A stretch of DNA of 64,000 nt from Candidatus Agathobaculum intestinipullorum (GCA_019117485.1 DWZQ01000021.1:23604-87603); one strand, 5' to 3'. Positions 40,080 to 49,695 are shown, counted from the stretch's first letter. Made by a program: numbers and translations. The notes: generated from the letters alone by a model not told the origin.

Positions 40080-41372
40080 ATGGAAAGAAGTAGATATATC
40101 GTAAGACAGGCAATCAAGGATGCGGATAACCATATCCTTGGTTACGAGATCAAATATTCCGGCAGTGAAGCCTATGGTGGAGAGAGCGGCAACGATGTTT
40201 CGGCAGCAGAAACAATCTATAATTTTCTGATGCAGAATTCGGAAAAGGCGCTCCGTGATTCCAGAACGTTTATGACGTTTACCAGCTCCCTGTTAGCGAA
40301 AAGAACGCCGCATTTGTTTAAAAATAAGGATCTGGTTATCCAGATCGATGACAGCGTTATCATCCATCCGTTTGCGATGCATCTGGTGCAGCAGTATGTC
40401 AAGGAAGGTTATGAGATCGCGGCCAATGATTTTCAGTTTATGCCGCGCTATCTGGCGCTGATGGAGTACTTATCCTATATCAAAATTGATTTGTCGCAGA
40501 TGAGTGCCAGTGCAGCGGAGAACATTATGCGTGTGGCGCATAGCATGCATAAAAAGGTGATTGCAACCGGCGTAGATTCTCAGCAGCAGCGCGATGTCGC
40601 AATCAGCCTGGGCGTGCATGGCATGCAGGGGCAGTATATTGCCGGCCAGCTGGCGAACAAGGTGCATCAGAGTAGCTACTTGCGTAGCAATTTCTTCCGC
40701 CTTGTGGTTGCAGTAACGCGTGAGGAACCCGATATCCACGAGATCGAGCAGATTGTTTCGACGGATGTTACGCTGTCGTACAGCTTGCTCAAGATTGCAA
40801 ACTCCGCGTACTTTGCGCGGCGGACGCAGACAACGTCCATCCAGCAGGCAATTGTTACGCTGGGTTTAAGCCAACTTAAGCGCTGGGTATACCTGCTCAG
40901 TGCGGGCGATACCGATGATTCGCATCTGCAGGATTCGGAAGAGTTCATCAAGATTTCTTTCATGCGTGCAAGCTTTGCAAGCGAGCTGCAGAAGTATGTT
41001 AAGCACCCAGTGTTGACTCGTTCCGAGGCATACCTGCTTGGCATGTTCTCCACGCTTGAATATCTGATCGATGCACCGATGGCGGAGATCATTGCGGATA
41101 TCCCGATGGTGGACGAATTGAAGAATGCGTTGCTCAACCGTGAGGGGTCGGGCGGCATGCTGCTTGAACTTGTCATCAGCTATGAAAAGGCCGACTGGAA
41201 GAAGATCACGGAAAATGCGGAAGCGCTGGGTATTCCTTCGGCGCAGTTGTCGACGATCTACTTCAATTGCATGGAAGAAGTTAACCGGATTTGGGAACAG
41301 ATGCTCAACCCGTCGCCAGTCGCATCAAAGGAAGAACTGGTAGACATGGCAATGCATAACGACCCACAGTAA
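40080..41372 (+). CDS. Degenerate EAL + HDOD domain signalling protein (YuxH-like)
   Basis: ILGYEIKYSG, IKIDLSQM EAL remnants; HDOD region EQIVSTDVTLSYSLLKIANSAYFARRTQTTSIQQAIVTLGLSQLKRWV. Confidence 0.9.
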   Translation: MERSRYIVRQAIKDADNHILGYEIKYSGSEAYGGESGNDVSAAETIYNFLMQNSEKALRDSRTFMTFTSSLLAKRTPHLFKNKDLVIQIDDSVIIHPFAMHLVQQYVKEGYEIAANDFQFMPRYLALMEYLSYIKIDLSQMSASAAENIMRVAHSMHKKVIATGVDSQQQRDVAISLGVHGMQGQYIAGQLANKVHQSSYLRSNFFRLVVAVTREEPDIHEIEQIVSTDVTLSYSLLKIANSAYFARRTQTTSIQQAIVTLGLSQLKRWVYLLSAGDTDDSHLQDSEEFIKISFMRASFASELQKYVKHPVLTRSEAYLLGMFSTLEYLIDAPMAEIIADIPMVDELKNALLNREGSGGMLLELVISYEKADWKKITENAEALGIPSAQLSTIYFNCMEEVNRIWEQMLNPSPVASKEELVDMAMHNDPQ

Positions 41373-41418
41373 CGGCAAGAAAACAGGGCAAAAGACCGGC
41401 TACATGTAATGTAATGGC

Positions 41419-41460
41419 GGCGGCAAGGGACATAGCAAAGGCCTTGCCGCCCTATTTTAA
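41419..41460 (+). terminator. Candidate terminator/attenuator between EAL-HDOD and HD-GYP genes
   Basis: GGCGGCAAGG…CCTTGCCGCC then ctatttta. Confidence 0.5.
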
Positions 41461-41499
41461 AATGCAGAAAAGTCACGGACATGAAAGAGGAAAAGCAAT

Positions 41500-42753
41500 A
41501 TGTTAGCGTTACCTGGTGGAGAATTATTTGAAATCCTCACCCGGTCGTTAAACCGTGTCAATGATTTGTTGGTGGGGCATGGCGAACGGGTTGCTTATGG
41601 TGTGATGGCCTTATTGGATCAGGATGGGAGGTTTTCACAACAAGATATCTGCCAGATCATATGGACGGTTCTTTTTCATGATATCGGGAGTTTTCGCAGG
41701 ACGGATACATGGAGCTTAGAGTTAATGGAAAATGACCCGCGAGATACGCATGCCTTGTATGGCTTTGTGTTCTTGAAAACTTTTTTCCCATTTTCCCATT
41801 ATACACCGATTGTCCGATATCATCATGCAAGTGAAAGCGTGGTGGAGCAAGCGCCGTTTTGCGGCCAGATCAAACAGGCGGTTAAATATCTGCGATGTGT
41901 AGATGCGACGGACCTGCATCGCGTGAAGTTTCCTAAGTGTACCAAACAGGAAATCCTTGCGTTTTACCGACAGCAGCTTGAAATGTTTGGTTTGCATGCA
42001 ATGCCTGATGCGGTATTACAGGCAGCGGTGCCTGACAATACGGAGGCATGCCACGAGTATGTGAAAGCACGGCTGATGCAGATGCCGTTGTCCGATTTAG
42101 AATGTCAGGCACTTTTGCGGACGTTGGTATGTGCAATGGACTTCCGAAGCCACTACACAGCGCTGCACTGCACCATTATGGTACATGCAAGTGATATGCT
42201 AGCGGAATATTGTGGCTTGGATCAACACGACCGGTATAATGTTCATATTGGCGCAATTTTGCACGATCTCGGAAAAATTGCGATTCCCGTGCTGATTTTA
42301 GAGGCGCCGGGCAAGCTGGATGGCCGTCTGTGGGAGATTATGAAATCCCATGTGATGCTCACTGAAGATATCTTAAAGGGGTATGTCAGTGATGAAATCT
42401 TACAGATCGCCGTGCGCCATCACGAGAGGCTGGACGGATCGGGATATCCACGCGGGTTGGGCGCAGATGACTTGACATTGCCACAGCGCATCGTCGCGGT
42501 GGGTGATATCGTCAGTGCGTTATCGGAGCAGCGGAGCTATAAGCCGTCGTTTCCGCTGGAGGAAGTAATGCAGATTCTTCGAGATATGGGGCAGGCCGGT
42601 AAATTATGTCCATATGTGCTTGGTGTATTAGAGAAAAACCAACAGAAAATTTATCAATCGATTTTGCAGGAAGGTTTGCATACGGCCGGCGCGTTTGAGC
42701 AGGTTTACGAGGAATACTACCGCCTGTTAGATTTGGGGCAGACGGGGAGTTAA
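41500..42753 (+). CDS. Two-HD-domain protein with C-terminal HD-GYP
   Basis: N-half HGERVAYG…LFHDIGSF…RYHHAS; C-half GAILHDLGKIAIP…SHVMLTEDIL…RHHERLDGSGYPRGL. Confidence 0.9.
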   Translation: MLALPGGELFEILTRSLNRVNDLLVGHGERVAYGVMALLDQDGRFSQQDICQIIWTVLFHDIGSFRRTDTWSLELMENDPRDTHALYGFVFLKTFFPFSHYTPIVRYHHASESVVEQAPFCGQIKQAVKYLRCVDATDLHRVKFPKCTKQEILAFYRQQLEMFGLHAMPDAVLQAAVPDNTEACHEYVKARLMQMPLSDLECQALLRTLVCAMDFRSHYTALHCTIMVHASDMLAEYCGLDQHDRYNVHIGAILHDLGKIAIPVLILEAPGKLDGRLWEIMKSHVMLTEDILKGYVSDEILQIAVRHHERLDGSGYPRGLGADDLTLPQRIVAVGDIVSALSEQRSYKPSFPLEEVMQILRDMGQAGKLCPYVLGVLEKNQQKIYQSILQEGLHTAGAFEQVYEEYYRLLDLGQTGS

Positions 42754-45700
42754 TGCTTTGGCAGAGCATATCGAAAGCACTGCTTTGGAATGAGATAGAG
42801 GCCACAAGGGAAAAGGGATGGTTGCGTATGGGAGCGGTCTGGGAGTTCTTTGAGGAACTGGGAGAACGGGTATATGTATCGGAGGTAGAGACTAACGCAC
42901 TGGTCTATATGAATGCCAGCTTGCGACAGTCGCTGGGCTATCAATCGAATGAAGGGTATTGCGGTGAAAAGTGTTACCATGTATTGTATGGAAAGAAGGA
43001 ACCCTGCCCTTTTTGTAACAATCAGGAATTGCGGACAGGAGAATACATCACGCGGGTTTATAAAAACCCCTTACTTGAGCGCAGTTCTTTGATCAAGGAT
43101 TGCCTGATCGAATCGGATGGAACGCAGTACCGCGTTGAGATTGCGATGGATTGGGATGAAGCGGAAGAAAAGCAGACGACGGTTTTTACAGCACGCAGCG
43201 GGGAAATTCTCAACGGATGTTTGCAGCAGGTATTTGCTACAACCAGCCCAGAGGAGGCCCTGATGAGGATGTTGGCCTATATTGGGAATACCCTGTTGTG
43301 TGACCGCGTCTATATTTTCGAACTGCGCAATGCACAATGGATGGATAATACCTATGAATGGTGTGCCAAAGGCGTAGAACCGCAAAAACACATGCTTCAG
43401 AATGTGTCGACGGACAGTGTGGCATGCTTTCTACCAATGCTGGAAGAAGACCGTGTAGCTGTTGTGCGGTCCGCCGATGAAATCAGTTCCACCAGCCCTG
43501 CGGAATACGCTTTTATGAAATCTTTGCAGATATCTTCCTTTGCAGCCGGACCAATCCGGAGCGATGGAAAGATTATAGGCTATGTCGGGGTGGATGAGCC
43601 GAACAAAGATATGATGGGGTTGCTCCAGCCGTTGTTGGAGGTTATCGGTTATTTTGTCGCGTCACTGCTCAAGCGGCGCGCCATGATTGGCCGTTTGCGG
43701 GAAATGAGCTTTCACGATCAGCTTACAGGCGCATACAACCGCAACGCGCTGGTAGAATATTGTGAACAGACGCCAATGCATATGGTAGGCGTTATTTATT
43801 GCGATATTACAGGGCTTAAACGCGTCAATGATGTGTTGGGGCACATGGAAGGGGATCGGATGATCCAGCATTGCTACCAGCTGATCAGTGAGAATCTGGA
43901 AACCGATCTGATCTATCGCATCGGCGGCGATGAATTTGTCATTCTATATCCAAACTGCCCTCAGAAGGATTTTCGAAAACAGGTGCAGCTGTTGCAAAAG
44001 CTAGTCCGTCAAGATGATTATCACATTGCAATTGGCTCGGTGTGGTCAGATCGTCAGCCGCTGCACTTGAAGAAGCTGATCGAGCAGGCAGATAGCAATA
44101 TGTACGAAAATAAACGTGACTTTTACGCGTGGCAGCGTATAACGAAGGAGGACGGGCGAAATCATATGTCTCAACCAGAGCATTTAGAAGCGGTAGAGGA
44201 AAAAAGCGAATTTCAGAAATTTTTGGAAAATACCTATTATGATATGGAATTCGTATTCCAATCTATGTCGCAGCAGAACTCTTCCAGTTACTTTTATTTT
44301 GGCGATATGCAAAAAGACATGTTTTACATCTCGGATAATATGCGGGATGACTTCGGGTTCCAGAGCAATGTCGTCAACGGATTGTTCCGGTTGTGGTCAC
44401 AGCGGATCAGCACGCCGGAATTTCAGGATATCTTTTGGCAGGATATTTCCGCCATGTTGCGTGAAAAGCGCGAGTCGCACGACCTGCGCTATCAGGTGCG
44501 TGATGTCAACGGGAATAATAAGTGGGTTCACTGCTATGGCATTATGAAATGGACAGAGGACAGGACTAAGCCGCTGTTTTTCTCTGGCCGTATTTTACAT
44601 CAGGATAATAATTTTGTTGTTGACCCGGTGACGAATTTTCCACATGAGTATGCGGCGTTCGGTCAACTGAACGATTTGCAACATAAAGGTGAGAAAACAG
44701 TGGTGGTTGGCTTCAGCCTCAACAGCATCACCGAGATTAACAGCACCAAGGGGCGGGCCTACGCGGACCGTCTGCTGAAAAATATTGCCGATAAGCTGAC
44801 GGAAATGCTCTCGTGGAAGATGAGCTTCCATCGTCTGGAAGGTATGCGCTGTATGGCGGTTGTCAATGCCATGTGCATGGAACCGAAGGAAGATGTTGTG
44901 CAACAGATTCGGGAGATTGTTGAAGAAGGCTATGAAGCAATGGGCATTTCGGTTCGCAATGCCTGTTCCTTTGGCGTTTTGGAATATCCTTGTGAGGATA
45001 TGACGCCGGAGGATGTGGTGGAAAACCTCATTGCACTGATTCGTATTGCGAAGCAGGACGCTGACCAACCGTTTATGGAGTATTCTGTGGATAACCTCAA
45101 GCGGATCAAAAAGATGTCCAACATGGCGCTGGCGCTGGGCGAAGATGTGATGCACAACATGGAGAATTTCCGTGTTGTGGTGCAGCCTGTTGTGGCGGCA
45201 CAGACGGGCAAGGTCATTGGCGGGGAAGTGCTGCTGCGCTGGCAGTTTGAAGGAAAGGATATTTCGCCCGGACTGTTCATTCCGGTTTTGGAGAAAAACG
45301 GGATGATCCATATTGCAGGACGATGGGTTTTTGAGCAGGCAGTGCGCAACTGCTTGCAGATGCTGACCTACAATCCGGATTTTTATCTCACGTTTAATAT
45401 CAGCCTGCATCAGCTATCCGATACTGAATTACTGGGCTTTATGCAGCAAACGTTGGAGAAATACCATCTGCCCGGTTCGCATCTGGTTGCAGAATTGACA
45501 GAAAGCTGTCTGGACGAGCAGCCGGAAAAGCTGGAACAGTTGGTTGCGCATTGTAGCAATCTGGGTATGCGGATCGCGTTGGATGATTTCGGTAGCGGCT
45601 ATTCGTCGCTTCGGATGCTGCTGCAATATCCGTCCAGCATCATCAAGCTGGATCGCTCGCTGTTGCAGGAGATTACGGAGTCGGACGAGAAAATGCATTT

Positions 45701-45884
45701 TATCGGCAGTATTGTGTATGCATGCCATCAGTTTGGTAAAAAGGTATGCATGGAGGGTGTTGAGCGGGAGGATCAGAATACTATTATCCGCGACACCGGC
45801 TGCGATATGATCCAAGGGTTTTATTATTACCGTCCGATGGAATTGTCGGCATTGCACCGGCTGCTGAGCGGTGCGGAAGGGTAA
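42753..45884 (+). CDS. Multidomain c-di-GMP enzyme: PAS(Cys-rich)-GAF-GGDEF-PAS-degenerate GGDEF-EAL
   Basis: TAATG coupling to HD-GYP gene; YRIGGDEFVIL; EAL residues GGEVLLRW, ELTES, ALDDFGSGYSSL, IIKLDRSLL, EGVEREDQ, QGFYYYRPM. Confidence 0.92.
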   Translation: MLWQSISKALLWNEIEATREKGWLRMGAVWEFFEELGERVYVSEVETNALVYMNASLRQSLGYQSNEGYCGEKCYHVLYGKKEPCPFCNNQELRTGEYITRVYKNPLLERSSLIKDCLIESDGTQYRVEIAMDWDEAEEKQTTVFTARSGEILNGCLQQVFATTSPEEALMRMLAYIGNTLLCDRVYIFELRNAQWMDNTYEWCAKGVEPQKHMLQNVSTDSVACFLPMLEEDRVAVVRSADEISSTSPAEYAFMKSLQISSFAAGPIRSDGKIIGYVGVDEPNKDMMGLLQPLLEVIGYFVASLLKRRAMIGRLREMSFHDQLTGAYNRNALVEYCEQTPMHMVGVIYCDITGLKRVNDVLGHMEGDRMIQHCYQLISENLETDLIYRIGGDEFVILYPNCPQKDFRKQVQLLQKLVRQDDYHIAIGSVWSDRQPLHLKKLIEQADSNMYENKRDFYAWQRITKEDGRNHMSQPEHLEAVEEKSEFQKFLENTYYDMEFVFQSMSQQNSSSYFYFGDMQKDMFYISDNMRDDFGFQSNVVNGLFRLWSQRISTPEFQDIFWQDISAMLREKRESHDLRYQVRDVNGNNKWVHCYGIMKWTEDRTKPLFFSGRILHQDNNFVVDPVTNFPHEYAAFGQLNDLQHKGEKTVVVGFSLNSITEINSTKGRAYADRLLKNIADKLTEMLSWKMSFHRLEGMRCMAVVNAMCMEPKEDVVQQIREIVEEGYEAMGISVRNACSFGVLEYPCEDMTPEDVVENLIALIRIAKQDADQPFMEYSVDNLKRIKKMSNMALALGEDVMHNMENFRVVVQPVVAAQTGKVIGGEVLLRWQFEGKDISPGLFIPVLEKNGMIHIAGRWVFEQAVRNCLQMLTYNPDFYLTFNISLHQLSDTELLGFMQQTLEKYHLPGSHLVAELTESCLDEQPEKLEQLVAHCSNLGMRIALDDFGSGYSSLRMLLQYPSSIIKLDRSLLQEITESDEKMHFIGSIVYACHQFGKKVCMEGVEREDQNTIIRDTGCDMIQGFYYYRPMELSALHRLLSGAEG

Positions 45885-45955
45885 TTGATCAGGATGAGCG
45901 GCCCGGGTGTGATATGGGCTGGATATCTATTTTGGTATAAGGTCTATATAGGGGT

Positions 45956-45998
45956 GCCGTCATGGAAGTTTCCGACTTCCATGACGGCGCTTCTTTGT
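45956..45998 (+). terminator. Rho-independent terminator at end of the flagellar/c-di-GMP array
   Basis: GCCGTCATGGAAGT-ttccg-ACTTCCATGACGGC then gcttctttgtgt. Confidence 0.8.
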
Positions 45999-46081
45999 GT
46001 CATAAAGGAATTGCTGAATCCAGATGCGTGTGAAGCATGCTTTTTTGTTGGATTTGACAGCACGAAGCAAAACGTGTTTCC

Positions 46082-46110
46082 TTTACCGTCCTGTGCAGTT
46101 GTGGTACAAT
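46082..46110 (+). promoter_or_regulatory. Sigma-A-type promoter
   Basis: TTTACC-N17-TACAAT upstream of VOC gene. Confidence 0.5.
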
Positions 46111-46168
46111 AAAAATAAAAGCATGTGAAACACTGCGGTAACATGCAGATAGGGAGGGGAGGAATAGC

Positions 46169-46621
46169 GTGCTACAATATAAAATGCCCGTGTTGGCGGT
46201 GCGTGATATGGAAGTCTCCAAGCAATTTTACCATGACTTGTTCGATCAGGAGGTTGTGCTCGATTTAGGGCGCAATGTAACGCTTTCGGGCGGCTTTTCC
46301 TTGCAGGCGGATTTTGATGAGTTGGTCGATATCCCGAAGTGTACGATCCTGCATCAATCAAACAATATGGAACTGTACTTCGAGACGGATGATTTTGATG
46401 CGTTTGTTGAAAAATTGCACGATTTCCTTGATATTGAGTTAGTACACCCGCTTAAGATGCATGAATGGCAGCAGCGTGTTGTGCGTCTGTACGATCCGGA
46501 CTGGCATATTATCGAGGTGGGAGAGCCGATGGATAATGTGGTGCAACGCCTGCTTGGCGAGGGGTATGATGTGGAGGAGACAGCCCGCATAACACAGATG
46601 CCGAAAGCATTTGTTGAGTAA
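46169..46621 (+). CDS. VOC (glyoxalase/bleomycin resistance) family protein
   Basis: PVLAVRDMEVSKQFYHDLFDQEVVLDLG…VRLYDPDWHIIEVGEPM; GTG start. Confidence 0.88.
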   Translation: MLQYKMPVLAVRDMEVSKQFYHDLFDQEVVLDLGRNVTLSGGFSLQADFDELVDIPKCTILHQSNNMELYFETDDFDAFVEKLHDFLDIELVHPLKMHEWQQRVVRLYDPDWHIIEVGEPMDNVVQRLLGEGYDVEETARITQMPKAFVE

Positions 46622-47367
46622 TGCAAGAAAGGTTTGGAATAGATATGTTTTGTTTTCAGCCGGCGTTTGCTGACTGTGGCGACGCGCAAATTGCATATTA
46701 TGATGCAGGACGAGGCAAGCCGCTTGTGCTGCTGCATGGCAACGGGGAGGATAGCTCGTACTGGAAAGCGCAGATTCCTGAGTTTACCCGTTTTTTCCGT
46801 GTGATTGCGGTGGACAGCCGCGGGCATGGCGCATCCGAAAGCGGTAAGCAGGGGCTGTCATTTGATTTGATGGCGCACGATCTGAAAACCGTGCTGGATA
46901 CGCTCGGTATCCAAAAGGCACATATTCTCGGTTTTTCCGATGGGGGCAACTTGGCGATCAAGTTTGCGATGCTGTTCCCGGACTATGTGGACAAGCTCAT
47001 TCTGAACGGTGCAAACGTTGAGATGTTCGCGGGCATGAAGCCACATTTCCAGCTGCCGGTTTACGCGGCATATGGTGCGCTGCGCGTGCTGGGTAAGGTT
47101 AGCCCGCGGGCGGCGCGCAGGCGCGATGTGTTCGGTCTGATGGTGCATCCGTATGGGGTGTCTATGAACGATCTGGCGCGGTTGACCATGCCGACACTGA
47201 TCATCGTTGGTGAGCACGACATCGTGCGCACCAGCCAGACGCGTGAAATGGCCGCGCGTATCCCATACTGCCGCGTGGAAACCTTCCGCGACGGTGACCA
47301 TTTCGTCGCGGCCAAGCAGCCGTCCCGTTTTAATCGGACGGTGGTGGAATTTTTGTTGGGGAGATAA
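46621..47367 (+). CDS. Alpha/beta hydrolase
   Basis: PLVLLHGNGEDSSYW…VDSRGHGAS…HILGFSDGGNLAI. Confidence 0.92.
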   Translation: MQERFGIDMFCFQPAFADCGDAQIAYYDAGRGKPLVLLHGNGEDSSYWKAQIPEFTRFFRVIAVDSRGHGASESGKQGLSFDLMAHDLKTVLDTLGIQKAHILGFSDGGNLAIKFAMLFPDYVDKLILNGANVEMFAGMKPHFQLPVYAAYGALRVLGKVSPRAARRRDVFGLMVHPYGVSMNDLARLTMPTLIIVGEHDIVRTSQTREMAARIPYCRVETFRDGDHFVAAKQPSRFNRTVVEFLLGR

Positions 47368-47372
47368 TCAAT

Positions 47373-48539
47373 ATGCAGTTTATCAAGGCGGGGCAGACCG
47401 CAGAAAGCAATATTTTCAATCGGCTCGATGAGCGTAAGCGCGCGTTGATCGCAGGTGGTGCGGACGTTATCAACCTGTCGATCGGCACGCCGGATTTCCA
47501 GCCGGATGCGCATGTGATGGAAGCAGTCAGCCGCGCGGCGCTTGAACCGGAACAGTACAAGTATTCGTTGACCGAAACACCAGCGCTGCTCGCGGCTGTG
47601 CAGGATTGGTATCAGCGCCGCTACGGGGTGACGCTCGCGGAAGATGAGATCATGGCGGTCTGTGGTTCGCAGGAGGGCATCGCGCACGTTGCATTCGCGT
47701 TTGCCGGCGCGGACGACCTGATCCTCGCGCCAGACCCGGGCTATCCCATTTTCTCGTTCGGCCCGATGATGACCGGTGCGACAATCGGCCTGTACCCGCT
47801 TAAAGCGGAAAACAACTGGCAGCTCGACTTTGCCGATATTCCGGACGATGTGGCCGATCGTGCCAAGGCGATCGTAGTGTCTTATCCGAACAATCCGACC
47901 ACCGCAGTGGCTGACCGTGCGTTTTACGAAAAACTGGTCGCCTACGCGCGCAAGCATGACCTGATCGTCATTCATGATAACGCCTATTCCGACCTGCTGC
48001 TCAATGGGGAAGAGGGATTATCGTTCTTGTCCATTCCGGGCGCGAAGGAGGTTGGCATCGAGTTTAACTCACTGAGTAAAACATATAACTTAACTGGTAT
48101 GCGTGTTTCGTTTGCGCTGGGCAACCGTGATGTGCTCGCGCGTTTCCGTGCGTTCCGTTCGCAGATCGACTACGGCATGTTCTATCCCATTCAGGCGGGC
48201 GCTGTTGCAGCGCTGACCGGGCCGCAGGATATCGTGCGGCGCAACCGGGAAGGCTACATGGCGCGGCGCGACGCACTGTGCGGCGGCCTACGCCGTATCG
48301 GCTGGGACGTGCCGGACGCGCAGGGTACGATGTTCGTGTGGGCCAAGATTCCGGCTCGATTTGCCTCTTCTGTCGACTTCGTGCTGGAACTGATGGAAAA
48401 GACCGGCGTCATTTGTGTGCCGGGCAGCTCGTTCGGCCAGCAGGGCGAGGGTTATGTGCGATTTGCGCTGGTCGTGCCGCCAGAACGGATGGAAGAAGCT
48501 GTGCGCCGCATAGACGAAAGCGGCATCCTACAAGGATAA
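47373..48539 (+). CDS. Class I/II PLP-dependent aminotransferase
   Basis: NLSIGTPDFQPD…SYPNNPTTAVADRAFY…NSLSKTYNLTGMRVSFALGN. Confidence 0.92.
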   Translation: MQFIKAGQTAESNIFNRLDERKRALIAGGADVINLSIGTPDFQPDAHVMEAVSRAALEPEQYKYSLTETPALLAAVQDWYQRRYGVTLAEDEIMAVCGSQEGIAHVAFAFAGADDLILAPDPGYPIFSFGPMMTGATIGLYPLKAENNWQLDFADIPDDVADRAKAIVVSYPNNPTTAVADRAFYEKLVAYARKHDLIVIHDNAYSDLLLNGEEGLSFLSIPGAKEVGIEFNSLSKTYNLTGMRVSFALGNRDVLARFRAFRSQIDYGMFYPIQAGAVAALTGPQDIVRRNREGYMARRDALCGGLRRIGWDVPDAQGTMFVWAKIPARFASSVDFVLELMEKTGVICVPGSSFGQQGEGYVRFALVVPPERMEEAVRRIDESGILQG

Positions 48540-48551
48540 GGAGAACGCACG

Positions 48552-48932
48552 ATGAAAATTGAGCATGTTTCGCTATATACCAGGGATCTGGCGCGCGCCC
48601 GCGCGTTTTACGAGACCTATTTTGACGGCATTGCTGGTGCATTGTATCACAACCCGAAAACCGGCCTGCAAACCTACTTTTTGTCATTTGCGGACGGCGC
48701 GCGGCTTGAGCTGATGACCCGGCCGGAGTTGGCGGAGACAGCGGAGGGTATGCGCGTCGGTTGGGCGCATCTGGCGTTTTCTACCGGCTCGCGTGAGCAG
48801 GTAGATGGGCTGACTGCGCGTCTGCGGGCGGACGGGTATTCTGTTGTTAGCGGCCCTCGTGTGACAGGAGACGGCTATTACGAGAGCTGTGTGCTTGACC
48901 CGGATGGAAATACTGTTGAAATTACCGTATAA
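48552..48932 (+). CDS. VOC family protein
   Basis: [23 protein letters not shown]…[26 protein letters not shown]. Confidence 0.92.
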   Translation: MKIEHVSLYTRDLARARAFYETYFDGIAGALYHNPKTGLQTYFLSFADGARLELMTRPELAETAEGMRVGWAHLAFSTGSREQVDGLTARLRADGYSVVSGPRVTGDGYYESCVLDPDGNTVEITV

Positions 48933-48943
48933 AAGGAGCAACA

Positions 48944-49693
48944 ATGAAGCTGATCTCATGGAACGTTAACGGCTTGCGCGCTTGCGTGGGCAAGGGCTTT
49001 TTTGACTTTGTCGCGGCTGAAGAGCCGGATATGCTGTGCCTGCAGGAAACGAAGTTACAGCCGGAGCAGGCGCCTGAAATCGAGGGTTATCACGAATACT
49101 GGAACTCGGCCGAAAAGAAGGGCTACTCAGGTGTGGCGCTGTTTGCCAAAACAGAGCCGCAGGGGGTAACCTATGGCCTTGGTATTGACGAGCACGACCA
49201 CGAGGGGCGCGTGATCACGGCGGACTTCGGGGATTTTTACCTTGTCACGGTTTATACACCTAACTCGCAGGATGAACTCAAGCGTCTGGACTACCGTATG
49301 CGATGGGACGATGATTTCCGCGCATATCTGCAAAAGCTGGACGCAGAAAAACCGGTTATCGTGTGCGGCGATATGAATGTCGCCCATCAGGAGATCGATT
49401 TGAAAAACCCCAAGACCAACCGCCGCAATGCGGGATTCACCGATGAGGAACGTGAGAAAATGACAGCGTTGCTGGACGCGGGCTTTACCGATACCTTCCG
49501 TCATTTTTATCCTGACCTCACGGGCGCGTATTCGTGGTGGAGTTATCGTTTCAAGGCGCGTGAGAAGAACGCGGGGTGGCGTATCGACTATTTCCTCGTG
49601 TCGGATCGGTTTGTCGACCGTGTTAAGGACGCGCGTATCTTGAGTGACGTGTTTGGCTCGGATCATTGCCCGGTTCTGATCGAGATTGCATAA
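48944..49693 (+). CDS. Exodeoxyribonuclease III
   Basis: [18 protein letters not shown]…LCLQETKLQ…[19 protein letters not shown]…[11 protein letters not shown]. Confidence 0.96.
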   Translation: MKLISWNVNGLRACVGKGFFDFVAAEEPDMLCLQETKLQPEQAPEIEGYHEYWNSAEKKGYSGVALFAKTEPQGVTYGLGIDEHDHEGRVITADFGDFYLVTVYTPNSQDELKRLDYRMRWDDDFRAYLQKLDAEKPVIVCGDMNVAHQEIDLKNPKTNRRNAGFTDEEREKMTALLDAGFTDTFRHFYPDLTGAYSWWSYRFKAREKNAGWRIDYFLVSDRFVDRVKDARILSDVFGSDHCPVLIEIA

Positions 49694-49695
49694 GC

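Noticed and set aside
46169-49693. VOC / hydrolase / aminotransferase / VOC cluster as a biosynthetic or resistance locus
   Set aside because: Individually common housekeeping-type genes with no core biosynthetic enzyme; likely just a co-directional run.
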